A stretch of DNA of 64,000 nt from Gemmatimonadota bacterium (GTDB taxonomy: Bacteria; Latescibacterota; UBA2968; UBA8231): positions 62,001-126,000 of the forward strand of contig JABJJN010000089.1 in NCBI GenBank assembly GCA_018660835.1. The letters are read 5' to 3'. The notes under the pieces were generated by a model. That model saw nothing but the letters and a program-made list of their open reading frames with translations. It searched no databases and had not been told where the DNA came from. Numbering within the stretch: the stretch's first letter is position 1; the number at the start of each line of letters is the position of its first letter. Below are positions 45,225 through 54,910 of the stretch, piece after piece. Made by a program: the position numbers and the translations under genes.

Positions 45225-45521
45225 TCACTGCGGTCCCTGCAGTAGGTCCCACATGGTCAGGCTACTGCCTACGCAGCACACGACAGCGACTACGGCCAGG
45301 CAGACGAACAACCACTCTCTTCCCGCTGAGGGCGGATAGTCGTCGCTACTCGTCAGGAGTATACCTGCCCCCAGAGACATCAGAAGACCGCCATGCATCA
45401 GTGGGAGCACAGGACCATAGAGCGCACTCTCACCTTTGAGCGCGAAGAGGACGCTCAGTATACCCCCGACTCCGACGAGGATTCCTACCACCTGCCCTAC
45501 GAGTTGCATCCTTCTAGACAT
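45225..45521 (-). CDS. Small integral membrane protein, unknown function
   Basis: A 99-residue protein with three predicted membrane helices (about residues 6-24, 32-53 and 68-88), including LVGQVVGILVGVGGILSVLF and MHGGLLMSLGAGILLT. No family recognised. ATG 45521 is chosen because GGGGG lies six bases upstream; the ATG at 45527 is too close to that SD. It lies alone on the minus strand upstream of the ICMT-like gene, separated by 200 bases and an inverted repeat. Confidence 0.55.
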   Translation of the reverse strand: MSRRMQLVGQVVGILVGVGGILSVLFALKGESALYGPVLPLMHGGLLMSLGAGILLTSSDDYPPSAGREWLFVCLAVVAVVCCVGSSLTMWDLLQGPQ

Positions 45522-45680
45522 GGCCATCCCCCATTCTGATCGTGTGACTCCGATCAACCCTGCTCTCGGAACCATTGGCATGAGCCAGGCGTTTCTCGCA
45601 CGTAACAGTACACTACCTGGAAATCCTCATCCCCCGCAATTTTCCCAAGAATTCCGATCTTCCACGTAAGGGAATTCTCG

Positions 45681-48047
45681 ATGACTGCGACCGACACACT
45701 TCTTCGCACCTGCTGGCGCCTCCAGTTGCTACTGCTACTACCAAGCACCGGCTACGCCCTCACGATCGAAGGAAATCTTCGGACCATCGATCAGGAACCC
45801 GTCTCCGGGGCAATGATCGTCGTATCGAGAGAGGACGATCCGTCTTGGGTTGTATCAACCACAACCGATGAGCGCGGCCGCTACCAGTTACAGCTCGGTG
45901 TCATCACGGCAGTCCTGGGTGCACCCACAGCGGTACCGGCTCAGCCCGGACTCGAACAGAACTACCCCAACCCTTTCAATCCCACCACCGTCATCCCTTT
46001 CGATCTATCTGCCGCGGGCCCCGTGCGCCTGGATATCTACAATGTCCTGGGGCAGCCCGTGCGATCCCTCGTCGACGGAATTCTGCCGGCAGCTCACCAT
46101 GAGGTTGTTTGGGACGGCCTGGACGCCCGGGGTCATGGCGTAGCAGCAGGAGTCTACATCTACCGACTCCAGGCACCTGGCGTATCTCGAACGAGGAAGA
46201 TGCTGCTGCTGGATGGAGCTGCGGGACACACGGTTGCTGGCAAGATCGCAGCGCAACCCGCGCCCCGTGAGGATGTCTTCACTCTCCGGGTGGACCACGA
46301 CGGTCTCTTGTTCGAGCAGCGATCCCTGCAGTTCGCGGGGGATTCCATCGTCGATATCGTCGTCGGCGGTGGGCCACTGATCCCAGTGCTCATCGTGCGC
46401 GGCGACCTCAACATCGATGACGACGCTGCAGATCGACTCCCGCCTGGAGACGGTCCATATCACGTCACAGGCTCGGTGTACATCCATTTGACCGACAGGG
46501 AGGATCTGCGTGACCTGAGGCACCTGCGCAGTGTGGGCGACGCCCTCAGAATCTCTGCCAGTCCTCAGCTACTCTCCCTGGCAGGCTTGGAACAACTCGA
46601 AAGCGTCAGCTCCCTGACCATCGACGGCTGCCCCAAACTGAAGAGCTTGTCCAGCCTCGTGAATCTGGCGCACGCACCTCGCATTGAGCTGACCGGATTG
46701 GATGCCCTCGCGGATCTCCAGGGCCTCGGGTCAATTCAGGATCTGTTCCAGATTGACTTGAAGGACAATCCATCTCTGGCAAGCCTGCAGGGCCTCGAAG
46801 GTCTTGCCTTCGTCGGACGCGATCTCACGATCAATGACAACTCCTCTCTGCGCAGCCTGGCAGCGCTACGCCGAGTGGAGAGTGTGGGCCGCAGTCTCGA
46901 GATCGTCGCCAGCCCAGTGCTCCGTGATCTGGACGGTCTACAATCCGTGCGACAGGTAGGCTCGCTCGTGGTCCGCAACAATGCGATCCTGTCGAACCTC
47001 GACTCGCTGGAGGAGGTGGTGACAGTCGGCGGACGACTCGCCGTATCCGACAATCCGAGGCTCGTGAGCATCGAGGGGCTGCGAAACCTTGAACGTGTCG
47101 ACGGAGATTTGCAGCTGTTCAAGAATGCCCTGGAATCACTGGAGGGGCTCAGGCAACTGCGCGAAGTGACCGATGAACTACAGATCGTCGAGGATCACAT
47201 CACATCCCTCGCAGGCCTGCGCTCCCTGCGTCGCGTCGGCGGGGATCTGTTCCTCTTTGCCGGGACGGAGAAGGTCTCACGGTTGGAAGGTTTGACGATT
47301 GCGCACATGCCGCGCCTGTTGAATCTGGCCAGCCTCAGCCACATCGACAGCATTGGCGCGCTTCAGCTCACGGCCAACGACAACCTTGTCAGCCTCGCCG
47401 GTCTGAAGGAAGTCGTTGGGCCCGATGTTCGGTTCCTGTCCATCTTCGGCAACCCACAGCTCACCGACCTCGATGGGCTGCAAGGCATACGATGGGTCAG
47501 CACACAACTGTCGATTCGGGGCAACGATCGACTACACGACCTTACCGCCCTGCGTGGGATCAGACACGTCGGCAGTTCCCTGAGCATTCGTGACAATGCA
47601 GCACTTCAGAGCCTCGACGGTCTTGAGAGCATCACCACCGTCGGAGTCGATCTGACGATCCGTGGCAACGAACAGCTCACCGACCTGACCGGACTCGGGC
47701 CCTTTTCCCAGGTGCGCAACCTTGTGATCCGCGACAGTCCCGGCCTTATCGACCTGGCGGGGTTGCGCCACATCGTCTCGGTCAATGGCCCCGTCACGAT
47801 CGCAGCGAATACGAACCTACAGCGTCTTGATGGACTCGAAGCGCTTGAGACAGTGGCCCTCGACCTGGGGATCTTCGCCAATCCCGCCCTCATCAGTCTG
47901 AGTGCCCTGCGAGGACTGACGCGTGTCCGTCGCGATCTGATCGTCAACGACAACCCGCTGCTGCCCGAAGAGGAGATCACCGACCTCGTGACCCGTCTTG
48001 GCAGTGGCCTTCGTGGTCAGTTGCGGCGAGACGGTGGAGGTGGGTGA
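45681..48047 (+). CDS. Exported leucine-rich-repeat-like surface protein with internal FlgD/sorting-like domain
   Basis: A 788-residue exported protein. After a signal peptide (about 1-26, LQLLLLLPSTGYALT) comes a carboxypeptidase-regulatory-like fold (about 29-76). Next, at about 92-176, is a FlgD-like/type IX-sorting-like module with QNYPNPFNPTTVIPF, LDIYNVLGQPVRSL, WDGLDARGHGVAAG and VYIYRL. The rest (about 235-770) is a long series of receptor-L/LRR-like repeats of roughly 22-24 residues (for example LDGLQSVRQVGSLVVRNN, LSNLDSLEEVVTVGG). Sorting-type modules are normally C-terminal; here the module lies before the repeats, which is odd. It is probably displayed at the cell surface for adhesion or recognition (inference). 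Confidence 0.8.
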   Translation: MTATDTLLRTCWRLQLLLLLPSTGYALTIEGNLRTIDQEPVSGAMIVVSREDDPSWVVSTTTDERGRYQLQLGVITAVLGAPTAVPAQPGLEQNYPNPFNPTTVIPFDLSAAGPVRLDIYNVLGQPVRSLVDGILPAAHHEVVWDGLDARGHGVAAGVYIYRLQAPGVSRTRKMLLLDGAAGHTVAGKIAAQPAPREDVFTLRVDHDGLLFEQRSLQFAGDSIVDIVVGGGPLIPVLIVRGDLNIDDDAADRLPPGDGPYHVTGSVYIHLTDREDLRDLRHLRSVGDALRISASPQLLSLAGLEQLESVSSLTIDGCPKLKSLSSLVNLAHAPRIELTGLDALADLQGLGSIQDLFQIDLKDNPSLASLQGLEGLAFVGRDLTINDNSSLRSLAALRRVESVGRSLEIVASPVLRDLDGLQSVRQVGSLVVRNNAILSNLDSLEEVVTVGGRLAVSDNPRLVSIEGLRNLERVDGDLQLFKNALESLEGLRQLREVTDELQIVEDHITSLAGLRSLRRVGGDLFLFAGTEKVSRLEGLTIAHMPRLLNLASLSHIDSIGALQLTANDNLVSLAGLKEVVGPDVRFLSIFGNPQLTDLDGLQGIRWVSTQLSIRGNDRLHDLTALRGIRHVGSSLSIRDNAALQSLDGLESITTVGVDLTIRGNEQLTDLTGLGPFSQVRNLVIRDSPGLIDLAGLRHIVSVNGPVTIAANTNLQRLDGLEALETVALDLGIFANPALISLSALRGLTRVRRDLIVNDNPLLPEEEITDLVTRLGSGLRGQLRRDGGGG

Positions 48048-48074
48048 TCGGCACTTTCGTGCTGTACGCCGCTT

Positions 48075-49880
48075 TCAACGCCGAGTAAACCGCTCCAACA
48101 ATCCCCTCACCTGCGCAGCCCTCACCTCAGGCGCCCCCGTCAGATCGTAGTCCCCACGCGTGAGCGATCGCCCAATGATCGCTTCCACACCCATCAAGTG
48201 CCGCCCCCTCACATACGCATTCGCATCGCCCAGCCCCTGCACAATCGACGGCAGCGCTCGCTCACCAAGACTCGACCGCGCATAGGCGCCAACAGCCACG
48301 GTGCGCACCGAAGCCTGAGGATGCTCTAACCAGACACGACCAACCGAGCGCCCAAACTCGTCCCCGTAGAGAGATCGCAGAGCACCGGGCAACGATACCT
48401 TCTTCCCCCATCCCGCCTCGAGCTCATCCCGCGTCCACGCAAGGGACTCGTTGAGATGACACAGATTGCAGGCATTGGGCATACCCGTTGCGAGCACACG
48501 ACGCTCCGTCGGCATCGAGATACGGTGCGAGCGATTGTAGGTCTCGAAGCCCTGCACAATGCGTGGCATATGGCAGTCCAAACATGACGCCGTGTCCATG
48601 TCGTGCAGAGAATGAGCCTCCGCTGCGTCAGCCGACGCCTTCTCCGCGTGGCAATCCACGCAGGCTTGTAGATGTTCCTTGCTATCAGGTGCACCCGCCC
48701 ATTGCCCCGCCTCGTGCGGATTGTGACAGTCCGTGCACTTGATCACACTCGCACAAGCACCGGACTCCATTTCGATGGACTCCATCGAATTGACCCCGGC
48801 CGACCCATCCGGCCAGTTGTCCTGCGCCGCCTCGCCCGAGTGATGACACTGCAGACACAGAGCATTCACCACCTCTTTCCGCTCCCGTGCCCCCTCATGC
48901 GGCGGTGTCCACTTCGCCAGCAGCGGATGCGTCGGCACGAATCGCGGCATCGTCGATCTTGCATCCTCCGCATGTTCACGACCACCGAAATGACAACTCT
49001 CACAACTGATACCGGCGGTGACGAAACGATCCATCGGCAAGCGCACACTGGTCAGCAGCGCCTCGTCATCCGTTTCCTGTGCCAAGTCGCGCACAGTCTT
49101 TGGTGACACGCCTGGAAAGGGCGGAAAGCCAGAGAGCCGACCGAATTCGGTCAGGATCTTGTAGAAACGAAGATCATAGGGATACGTATTGTGGCAGCGG
49201 GCACAGCGTTCGTTGAAAGGCAGTTCATCAGGCTCGAAGGGATCGTAGCGCAGAGATCCATCCTCGAGATACTCTGAACCGGGATACTCCGTCGGCTCCA
49301 GATAACTTTGGGGCAACCAGCGCCCCGCCACGATCGACCACGCGAAACGCAGGCGTGTCTCTTCCACATATAACGGATGTCCCGCCGGCTCCGGGCCTTC
49401 GATCTGTACCGCCACATAGTCCTGCTCGTAGCGGGATCCCACCGTGCGGATCACCCGGAAGGTGCGCTCCTTGTCGTCCTCTTCTGCCGTCTGGTACGCT
49501 TCGGCAGTCCGGTAATAGTCGACGAAGTATTGCCCGTCCGCTTTGCGGAAGACAGCGCGTCGACCGGCGTATTCGATAGAGACCCCCGAGAAATCGCCAA
49601 GGACGGAGCTCCCATTCGCGAACATGTTCATCCGACTGTGCGGATGTCGCCGCCATTTCTTGTAGTTGTTCGAGTGGCATTTGCCACAGGCCTGCGGCCC
49701 CACATAGTCCTCTGCACGCACATTGCTGTACGTGGCATCATCTTGCGTCGATGTGGCGCCTGCCTGCGAACCCGTCGTGCGACCGGCACAGGAGAGCAGA
49801 CCCGTCGCCAACACTGCGACAGCGCTCGCAATCATCAAAACACAGGCTAAGGACTTGTACGTCGATCTCAAGGAGCACAC
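48075..49880 (-). CDS. Octaheme c-type cytochrome, lipoprotein
   Basis: A roughly 601-residue exported electron-transfer protein with eight CxxCH haem-binding motifs in order: CGKCH, CARCH, CESCH, CLQCH, CTDCH, CVDCH, CLDCH and CNLCH. The N-terminal hydrophobic segment ends in GLLSCAG, a lipobox, so it should be a membrane-anchored lipoprotein. The first haem follows the VGPQACGKCHS motif seen in many dissimilatory-type cytochromes (cytochrome c-554 and NrfB-like fold, VGxxxCxxCH). The C-terminal 110 residues are helical repeats without haem. The start is uncertain; GTG 49880 gives a normal signal peptide, while the frame extends to ATG 49955. It stands alone; no reductase gene is adjacent. 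Confidence 0.85.
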   Translation of the reverse strand: MCSLRSTYKSLACVLMIASAVAVLATGLLSCAGRTTGSQAGATSTQDDATYSNVRAEDYVGPQACGKCHSNNYKKWRRHPHSRMNMFANGSSVLGDFSGVSIEYAGRRAVFRKADGQYFVDYYRTAEAYQTAEEDDKERTFRVIRTVGSRYEQDYVAVQIEGPEPAGHPLYVEETRLRFAWSIVAGRWLPQSYLEPTEYPGSEYLEDGSLRYDPFEPDELPFNERCARCHNTYPYDLRFYKILTEFGRLSGFPPFPGVSPKTVRDLAQETDDEALLTSVRLPMDRFVTAGISCESCHFGGREHAEDARSTMPRFVPTHPLLAKWTPPHEGARERKEVVNALCLQCHHSGEAAQDNWPDGSAGVNSMESIEMESGACASVIKCTDCHNPHEAGQWAGAPDSKEHLQACVDCHAEKASADAAEAHSLHDMDTASCLDCHMPRIVQGFETYNRSHRISMPTERRVLATGMPNACNLCHLNESLAWTRDELEAGWGKKVSLPGALRSLYGDEFGRSVGRVWLEHPQASVRTVAVGAYARSSLGERALPSIVQGLGDANAYVRGRHLMGVEAIIGRSLTRGDYDLTGAPEVRAAQVRGLLERFTRR

Positions 49881-50023
49881 ACTCTCGTTCGGGGGCCTTG
49901 GGGCGGAAGCTTGTATACCGCTGATGATGGAAACATACGATCCTGCCCTTCGCAAGCATCTACAATCGCCACCGGTCCTATATTTGGGCTCGCTTTCACA
50001 TCTCAGGGGGAGAGTTTCGTGTT

Positions 50024-50992
50024 ATGCGTCGTCTACTGTCACTGATCTTACTGAGTCTGTTCGTCTCATGTGGCGAATCCGAGAAATCCGATCGCACGAC
50101 GATTGTCGTGATCCCGAAGGGCACGACCCATGAATTCTGGAAGTCCATTCATGCCGGTGCCCGACGCGCTGCCATCGATCTGGATGTGGACATCATCTGG
50201 AAAGGCCCCTTGAAGGAAGACGACCGCGAGGCACAGATCGCCGTCGTCGAAAACTTCATCAGCCGCGGCGTCTCCGGCATCGTCCTGGCCCCCCTCGACG
50301 ACGCCGCCCTGCGTGTGCCTGTCATGAATGCGACGAGATCCGGCATCCCCGTCATCATCATCGACTCCGGCCTGCAGAGTGACGATTACATCAGCTTCGT
50401 CGCCACCGACAACTACCAGGGCGGACGAATGGCTGGACTAGAGATGGCCCGACGTCTCGATGGCAAAGGACGCGTCGTTTTGCTGCGCTATCAGGAAGGC
50501 TCCGCCAGCACCATGAAACGCGAGCAGGGCTTCCTCGACGCCATCGCTGAGATCACCGAGATCGTCGTCGTCAGCGACAATCAGCATGGCGGTGCGACGA
50601 CGGAATCTGCCTATCAGGCGAGCGAAAATCTACTTGCTCCACTACAAGGTGACGATGGCCAGCTGAACGTCGATGGAATCTTCTGTCCGAATGAATCCAC
50701 CACCTTTGGCATGCTGCGCGCCCTGCAGGATCGCCAGCTGAATGGCCAGGTGCGTTTTGTTGGCTTCGACTCCTCCGACAAACTCGTCGAGGGCTTGGCC
50801 GCCGGTGACCTCGATGCCCTCGTATTGCAGAATCCCATGGCCATGGGTGAACTCGGTGTGCGCACCATGGTCGCCCACCTGCAGGGCAAACCGGTGGAGC
50901 GACGCATCGACACGGGCGTCGTCCTCGTCACGCGTGACAACATGAATGAACCGACCGTCGCCGAACTACTGCGACCACCGAGCAACGATTGA
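50024..50992 (+). CDS. Ribose-type sugar ABC transporter substrate-binding lipoprotein
   Basis: A 322-residue periplasmic binding protein of the RbsB/LacI family. A lipobox (LFVSCGES) follows a short hydrophobic signal, so it is membrane-anchored. The chain shows the conserved VVIPKGTTHEFWKSIHAGARRA start, DGIVLAPLDDAAL-like hinge segment (here SGIVLAPLDDAAL), GIPVIIIDSG, FVATDNYQGGRMAG, and NESTTFGMLRAL then VRFVGFDSSDKLVEGLAAG. This is the typical periplasmic-binding type 1 fold for a pentose or similar sugar. It overlaps the following ATPase gene by one base (TGATG). The sugar is unknown. Confidence 0.92.
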   Translation: MRRLLSLILLSLFVSCGESEKSDRTTIVVIPKGTTHEFWKSIHAGARRAAIDLDVDIIWKGPLKEDDREAQIAVVENFISRGVSGIVLAPLDDAALRVPVMNATRSGIPVIIIDSGLQSDDYISFVATDNYQGGRMAGLEMARRLDGKGRVVLLRYQEGSASTMKREQGFLDAIAEITEIVVVSDNQHGGATTESAYQASENLLAPLQGDDGQLNVDGIFCPNESTTFGMLRALQDRQLNGQVRFVGFDSSDKLVEGLAAGDLDALVLQNPMAMGELGVRTMVAHLQGKPVERRIDTGVVLVTRDNMNEPTVAELLRPPSND

Positions 50993-52638
50993 TGTCTCGG
51001 CTCCGGGTGGCCGAGTGTGTCCTGAGCATCGATGGGGTCAGCCATCAATACGGTGCCACTCGTGCCCTCCACGACGTCTCCTTGCAGATCGCCGCGGGCA
51101 GCATCCACGCCCTGATCGGAGAGAATGGCGCTGGCAAGAGCACCCTCGTGAAGACCATGTCCGGCGCCCTGCAAACGGATACCGGATCCATGACCCTGCG
51201 CGACGAGACCTTTGCCCCATCGGATCCGAGTCAGGCACGCAACGCCGGCGTCGCCACAGTCTATCAGGAGTTGTCTCTCGCACCACACCTGACCGTCGCC
51301 GAATCGTTGTTCCTCGGCCGTGAACCCACGCGTTTCGGTTGGCTCGACACGTCGACGATCAGAGATGAGGGAGCCACCGCACTCGCACGCCTCGACCGCA
51401 TCGACATCTCCCTTGACGCACGCATCCTCGATCTGTCCATCGCCGACCGCCAGATCGTCGAAATTGCCCGTGCTCTTCATGGTCGTGCAGACCTCCTCAT
51501 CCTCGATGAACCCACAAGCAGTCTCACGGGCGAGGATGCGTCCCAACTCTTCGACGTGTTGCGGCGTTTGCGTGACGACGGTCTGGCCATCCTATACATC
51601 TCCCACTTCCTCGAAGAGATCATCGACCTCACCGATCAATACACCGTCCTGCGCGATGGCGAAGTCACCGGACATGGAGCCACATCCGACATGGATGCGA
51701 CCCGGCTCGCCACATTGATGGTAGGCCGACCACTGCAGAAGCGATCTGCACGCACGCGCACCCTTCGCGACACGGCAAGTCATGACGCTACATCGCCTGA
51801 CCCTGCGTTGATCGCCCCCGCAGCAACACCGTCCAGGCGTGCGCCAGACGCCCCTGCCTCGACCCATCAAGCGTCGATCGACCCCGATTGGCGACACGAC
51901 GACATCCTCCTGCACGTCGACAGCCTCCACGGAGCCCCCCTGCCCATGGACGCTTCCATCGAGCTACGCCGCGGCGAGATCCTCGGCATTGGCGGCCTCG
52001 TTGGCTCCGGTCGTTCCGAGCTGGTGCGTTCGATCTTCGGTCTCGACCCCGTCACCTCCGGCTCGGTGCGCATCCTCGACGTATCCGGCCCTTCCACACC
52101 CGCCGCCTGTCTCGACGCCGGACTTGGACTGCTGAGCGAAGACCGCGCCCGCGAGGGCCTCGCACTGAACCTGTCTGTCGCCGACAATCTCGTCATGTCG
52201 CGCTGGCCAACGCGACGACGCGGCTGGCTCAACCTGCTCGAACGGGATCGATCCGCCGGGCATTGGATCGAGGAACTGGGAATTCGCACGCCATCAGGCG
52301 ACACGACGGTCGGCTCGCTTTCGGGTGGCAATCAACAGAAGGTCGCTCTCGCGCGTCTGCTGCATCACGATGTGGACGTGCTCTTGCTCGACGAACCGAC
52401 CCGCGGCATCGACATCGCCAGCAAGGAGACCATCTATGCCTGTATCGAGAAGCTAGCAGAAGCGGGCAGGGCGATTCTCGTGACCAGCAGTCATCTGCCA
52501 GAGCTACTGTCTCTCTGTGATCGGATTGCCATCATGCATCGGGGCCGACTCGGCCCCTCTCAACCTGCGACACAACGTGACGAACACGAGATGATCCTCG
52601 AGGCGACACTCGGTGATCCGCCATCGGAGACATCGTGA
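50992..52638 (+). CDS. Sugar ABC transporter ATP-binding protein, tandem ATPase (RbsA/MglA type)
   Basis: A 548-residue ATPase with two nucleotide-binding domains. Domain 1 (about 10-240) has Walker A GENGAGKST and LILDEPTSSLTG. Domain 2 (about 300-545) has the degenerate P-loop GLVGSGRSELV, typical of the family, the signature LSGGNQQKV and LLLDEPTRGID. A linker of about 50 residues (around 255-305) rich in Ala, Thr and Asp is longer than usual. The ATG overlaps the binding-protein stop, and its own stop overlaps the permease start (GTGA), so the three genes are tightly coupled. Confidence 0.94.
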   Translation: MSRLRVAECVLSIDGVSHQYGATRALHDVSLQIAAGSIHALIGENGAGKSTLVKTMSGALQTDTGSMTLRDETFAPSDPSQARNAGVATVYQELSLAPHLTVAESLFLGREPTRFGWLDTSTIRDEGATALARLDRIDISLDARILDLSIADRQIVEIARALHGRADLLILDEPTSSLTGEDASQLFDVLRRLRDDGLAILYISHFLEEIIDLTDQYTVLRDGEVTGHGATSDMDATRLATLMVGRPLQKRSARTRTLRDTASHDATSPDPALIAPAATPSRRAPDAPASTHQASIDPDWRHDDILLHVDSLHGAPLPMDASIELRRGEILGIGGLVGSGRSELVRSIFGLDPVTSGSVRILDVSGPSTPAACLDAGLGLLSEDRAREGLALNLSVADNLVMSRWPTRRRGWLNLLERDRSAGHWIEELGIRTPSGDTTVGSLSGGNQQKVALARLLHHDVDVLLLDEPTRGIDIASKETIYACIEKLAEAGRAILVTSSHLPELLSLCDRIAIMHRGRLGPSQPATQRDEHEMILEATLGDPPSETS

Positions 52639-53579
52639 AGCTGCCTTCACGCAATACTCTGGCGCCCCTACTGGGTCTCTTCGTCGTCTACGCACTCTTT
52701 GCCCTGCTTGGCCCCGACAGTTTCTCGTCGGCGCGCAATCTCGAAACCATGGCGCGCCAGACGACGATCGTTGGGATCGCCGCCATCGGCATGACCCTCG
52801 TCATCATCTCTGGTGGCATCGACCTGTCCGCCGGCTCCATCATCGCGCTGTCCACCGTCGTCGTCGCCGCCACCATGAATGCCGGTGCTTCGCCATTGAT
52901 CTCAGCCGTCGCTGGCATGGGCGCAGGTGCCTTGGCCGGCCTGGCCAATGGCCTGATCATCACCCGTCTGCGCGTCGTACCCTTCATTGTCACCCTCGGC
53001 ACGTTGCTCATCGTGCGCGGTCTGGCGAAGGGCATTGCCGACGAACAGAAGATCGATGCCCCCCTTTCCTGGCTCATCGATTTACTGTCCGCGCTGTCTC
53101 CGTCCATGCGCTGGATGATCGTTCCACCCGGCGTCTGGTTGCTCGTGTTGCTGGCGATCGCCGTTGCTGCCATGTTGCGCTCAACACCCGTCGGCCGTCA
53201 CATCATCGCCACGGGGTCTAGTGAAGCAACGGCGCGTTTATGCGGCATTCGTGTGGAGCGACTCAAAACCGGCGTATATGTTGCCTCCGGTGCTGCTGCA
53301 GGGCTCGCTGGTGTCATGCAATTCTCCCGACTGACCGTTGGTGATCCCACCGTCGCCGTGGGACTCGAACTCGATGTGATTGCCGCCGTCGTCATCGGCG
53401 GTGGCTCCTTGTCGGGGGGCGAGGGCTCGATCCTCGGCACACTCGTGGGCGCCCTCATCATGACCATCATCCGCTCCGGTTGTTCACAGATGGGTTTACC
53501 CAACTGGGTACAGGAAATCGTCACAGGCGGCATCATCGTCGCCGCCGTGGCACTCGACCGCTGGCGTCATCGTCGCTGA
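52635..53579 (+). CDS. Sugar ABC transporter permease (RbsC type)
   Basis: A 314-residue inner-membrane permease with about nine hydrophobic helices. The family motif GIAAIGMTLVIISGGIDLSAGS (residues about 46-67) and the loop VGRHIIATGSSEATARLCGI (about 190-210), with its EA-type coupling segment, are intact. ALVVGGGSLSGGEGS-like wording (here AAVVIGGGSLSGGEGSILG) is the conserved late motif. A GTG start overlaps the upstream stop. Together with the two preceding genes it forms a complete importer. Confidence 0.94.
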   Translation: MKLPSRNTLAPLLGLFVVYALFALLGPDSFSSARNLETMARQTTIVGIAAIGMTLVIISGGIDLSAGSIIALSTVVVAATMNAGASPLISAVAGMGAGALAGLANGLIITRLRVVPFIVTLGTLLIVRGLAKGIADEQKIDAPLSWLIDLLSALSPSMRWMIVPPGVWLLVLLAIAVAAMLRSTPVGRHIIATGSSEATARLCGIRVERLKTGVYVASGAAAGLAGVMQFSRLTVGDPTVAVGLELDVIAAVVIGGGSLSGGEGSILGTLVGALIMTIIRSGCSQMGLPNWVQEIVTGGIIVAAVALDRWRHRR

Positions 53580-53592
53580 AAAGGATTGCTAC

Positions 53593-54906
53593 ATGAAAGC
53601 CTGGATCTTCCTCTGCAATGACAGTCCTCTCGAACACTGGCTCGAGGGCTACAAAGATCGCTTCGACGCCTGGGAAGCAGGTGGCGTCACAGGTCTCGCG
53701 GTAGGGCGCATGCAGTTTCTCGGCGACGATGGCCAATCGGTGCGCGCCTATGCACCAGACCCCACTATCTTCACCGCACATGGCGAGCAAGCGCCGGAAG
53801 CGGCGCCACGAGACCCGGAGAAAGAGAAGCTGCTGCACGCCATGCTCGACGATGCGGCGGGTCGCGGCTGGCAGATATTGATCTTTTCAGGCGCCGGGTC
53901 TTCGGCGCACATGCAAGATCTCATGGCCGCCTTTCCGCAGACATCCGGTGTCATTAGTGATGGGCCCGGTGAACATTCCTACGAGCTGGCCTTCCATCAC
54001 GGCGGTGAGACACTCGAGATCAATGAGAGCATCGATGCACGTCTGTCGCAGGCAGGCGCCGATATCGATCGAGTCCACCGCGGCATCCGCCACATGCACG
54101 CGAGCCTGCACAACCTCACACCTGAGCGCGTCCGCTTCTTTGCCGGTGGTGGCATGCTCGGCGGTATGCAGTTACTCGACATCAACGAAGATGTCCTCTA
54201 CTGGTGGCGCGCTCGCTGGCAAGCTTCACGCCAGGAGTGGCAGCGTATGCGCGAGCAGGTCGACGGCGTCGATGGCGACATCCTGCTCGGCGGCATTCCT
54301 CGCACACCGGCGTTCTCCGGCCTCACGGGCCAGGACTACACAGGACTGACGAAATACTACGACCTCATCTTCCCCAAACACTACTACTGGCATCGCGGCA
54401 TGGATGGCATGTATGGCACCATCTTTCGCTGGGTGAAGCGCCTGATGATCTGGAACCCCACCCTTATGGAGAACGACTGCTTCCGTGTCGTCGAATTGCT
54501 TACCGGTGTCCACATCCCCGGCGTCGACACCCTCGTCGATCTGGAGAAGGGTCACACGCAGGCCTTTTTCGACGAGATGGTTTATACCGAGACACGACGC
54601 GCCCTTGAAGGCATCGGTGATCCGAGCAAGGTCATCGGCTGGGTCTCCACAGGTCGCGAGCCCCATGGGGGCGATCAGATGCCACCCAGCGTCTTGAAGG
54701 GAATCCTCGAGTCAGCCCAGGCAGCGGGATTGCAGCGATTCCTCTACCACCCTGAGCCCGACATCGGCGCCGGTGAATGGTTGCAGATCTCAACCATGTG
54801 CGGCTCCGTCTGGCCAGAGGATCTCAAGGCCAGAGGCTACTGGCCCGGCGATACACCGCGACCCGACACCTGGAATGGCGGTCGCCCGGTACCCGAAGAG
54901 GAATAG
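53593..54906 (+). CDS. Hypothetical TIM-barrel-like protein of a sugar-transporter operon
   Basis: I do not recognise a named family. The 437-residue protein lacks a signal peptide and looks cytosolic. Strand-like segments with small residues alternate with helices as in a (beta/alpha)8 enzyme (GWQILIFSGAGS; VSGVISDGPGEHSYELAF-type region; VDGDILLGGIPRTPAF; YYDLIFPKHYYWHRGMDGMYG; GLQRFLYHPEPDIGAGEW). Clusters of aromatic residues and invariant-looking Asp/Glu/His suggest carbohydrate binding. The start has AAGGA seven bases upstream. It lies 13 bases after the sugar permease, so a role in metabolising the imported sugar is likely (inference). Confidence 0.6.
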   Translation: MKAWIFLCNDSPLEHWLEGYKDRFDAWEAGGVTGLAVGRMQFLGDDGQSVRAYAPDPTIFTAHGEQAPEAAPRDPEKEKLLHAMLDDAAGRGWQILIFSGAGSSAHMQDLMAAFPQTSGVISDGPGEHSYELAFHHGGETLEINESIDARLSQAGADIDRVHRGIRHMHASLHNLTPERVRFFAGGGMLGGMQLLDINEDVLYWWRARWQASRQEWQRMREQVDGVDGDILLGGIPRTPAFSGLTGQDYTGLTKYYDLIFPKHYYWHRGMDGMYGTIFRWVKRLMIWNPTLMENDCFRVVELLTGVHIPGVDTLVDLEKGHTQAFFDEMVYTETRRALEGIGDPSKVIGWVSTGREPHGGDQMPPSVLKGILESAQAAGLQRFLYHPEPDIGAGEWLQISTMCGSVWPEDLKARGYWPGDTPRPDTWNGGRPVPEEE

Positions 54907-54910
54907 CAGT

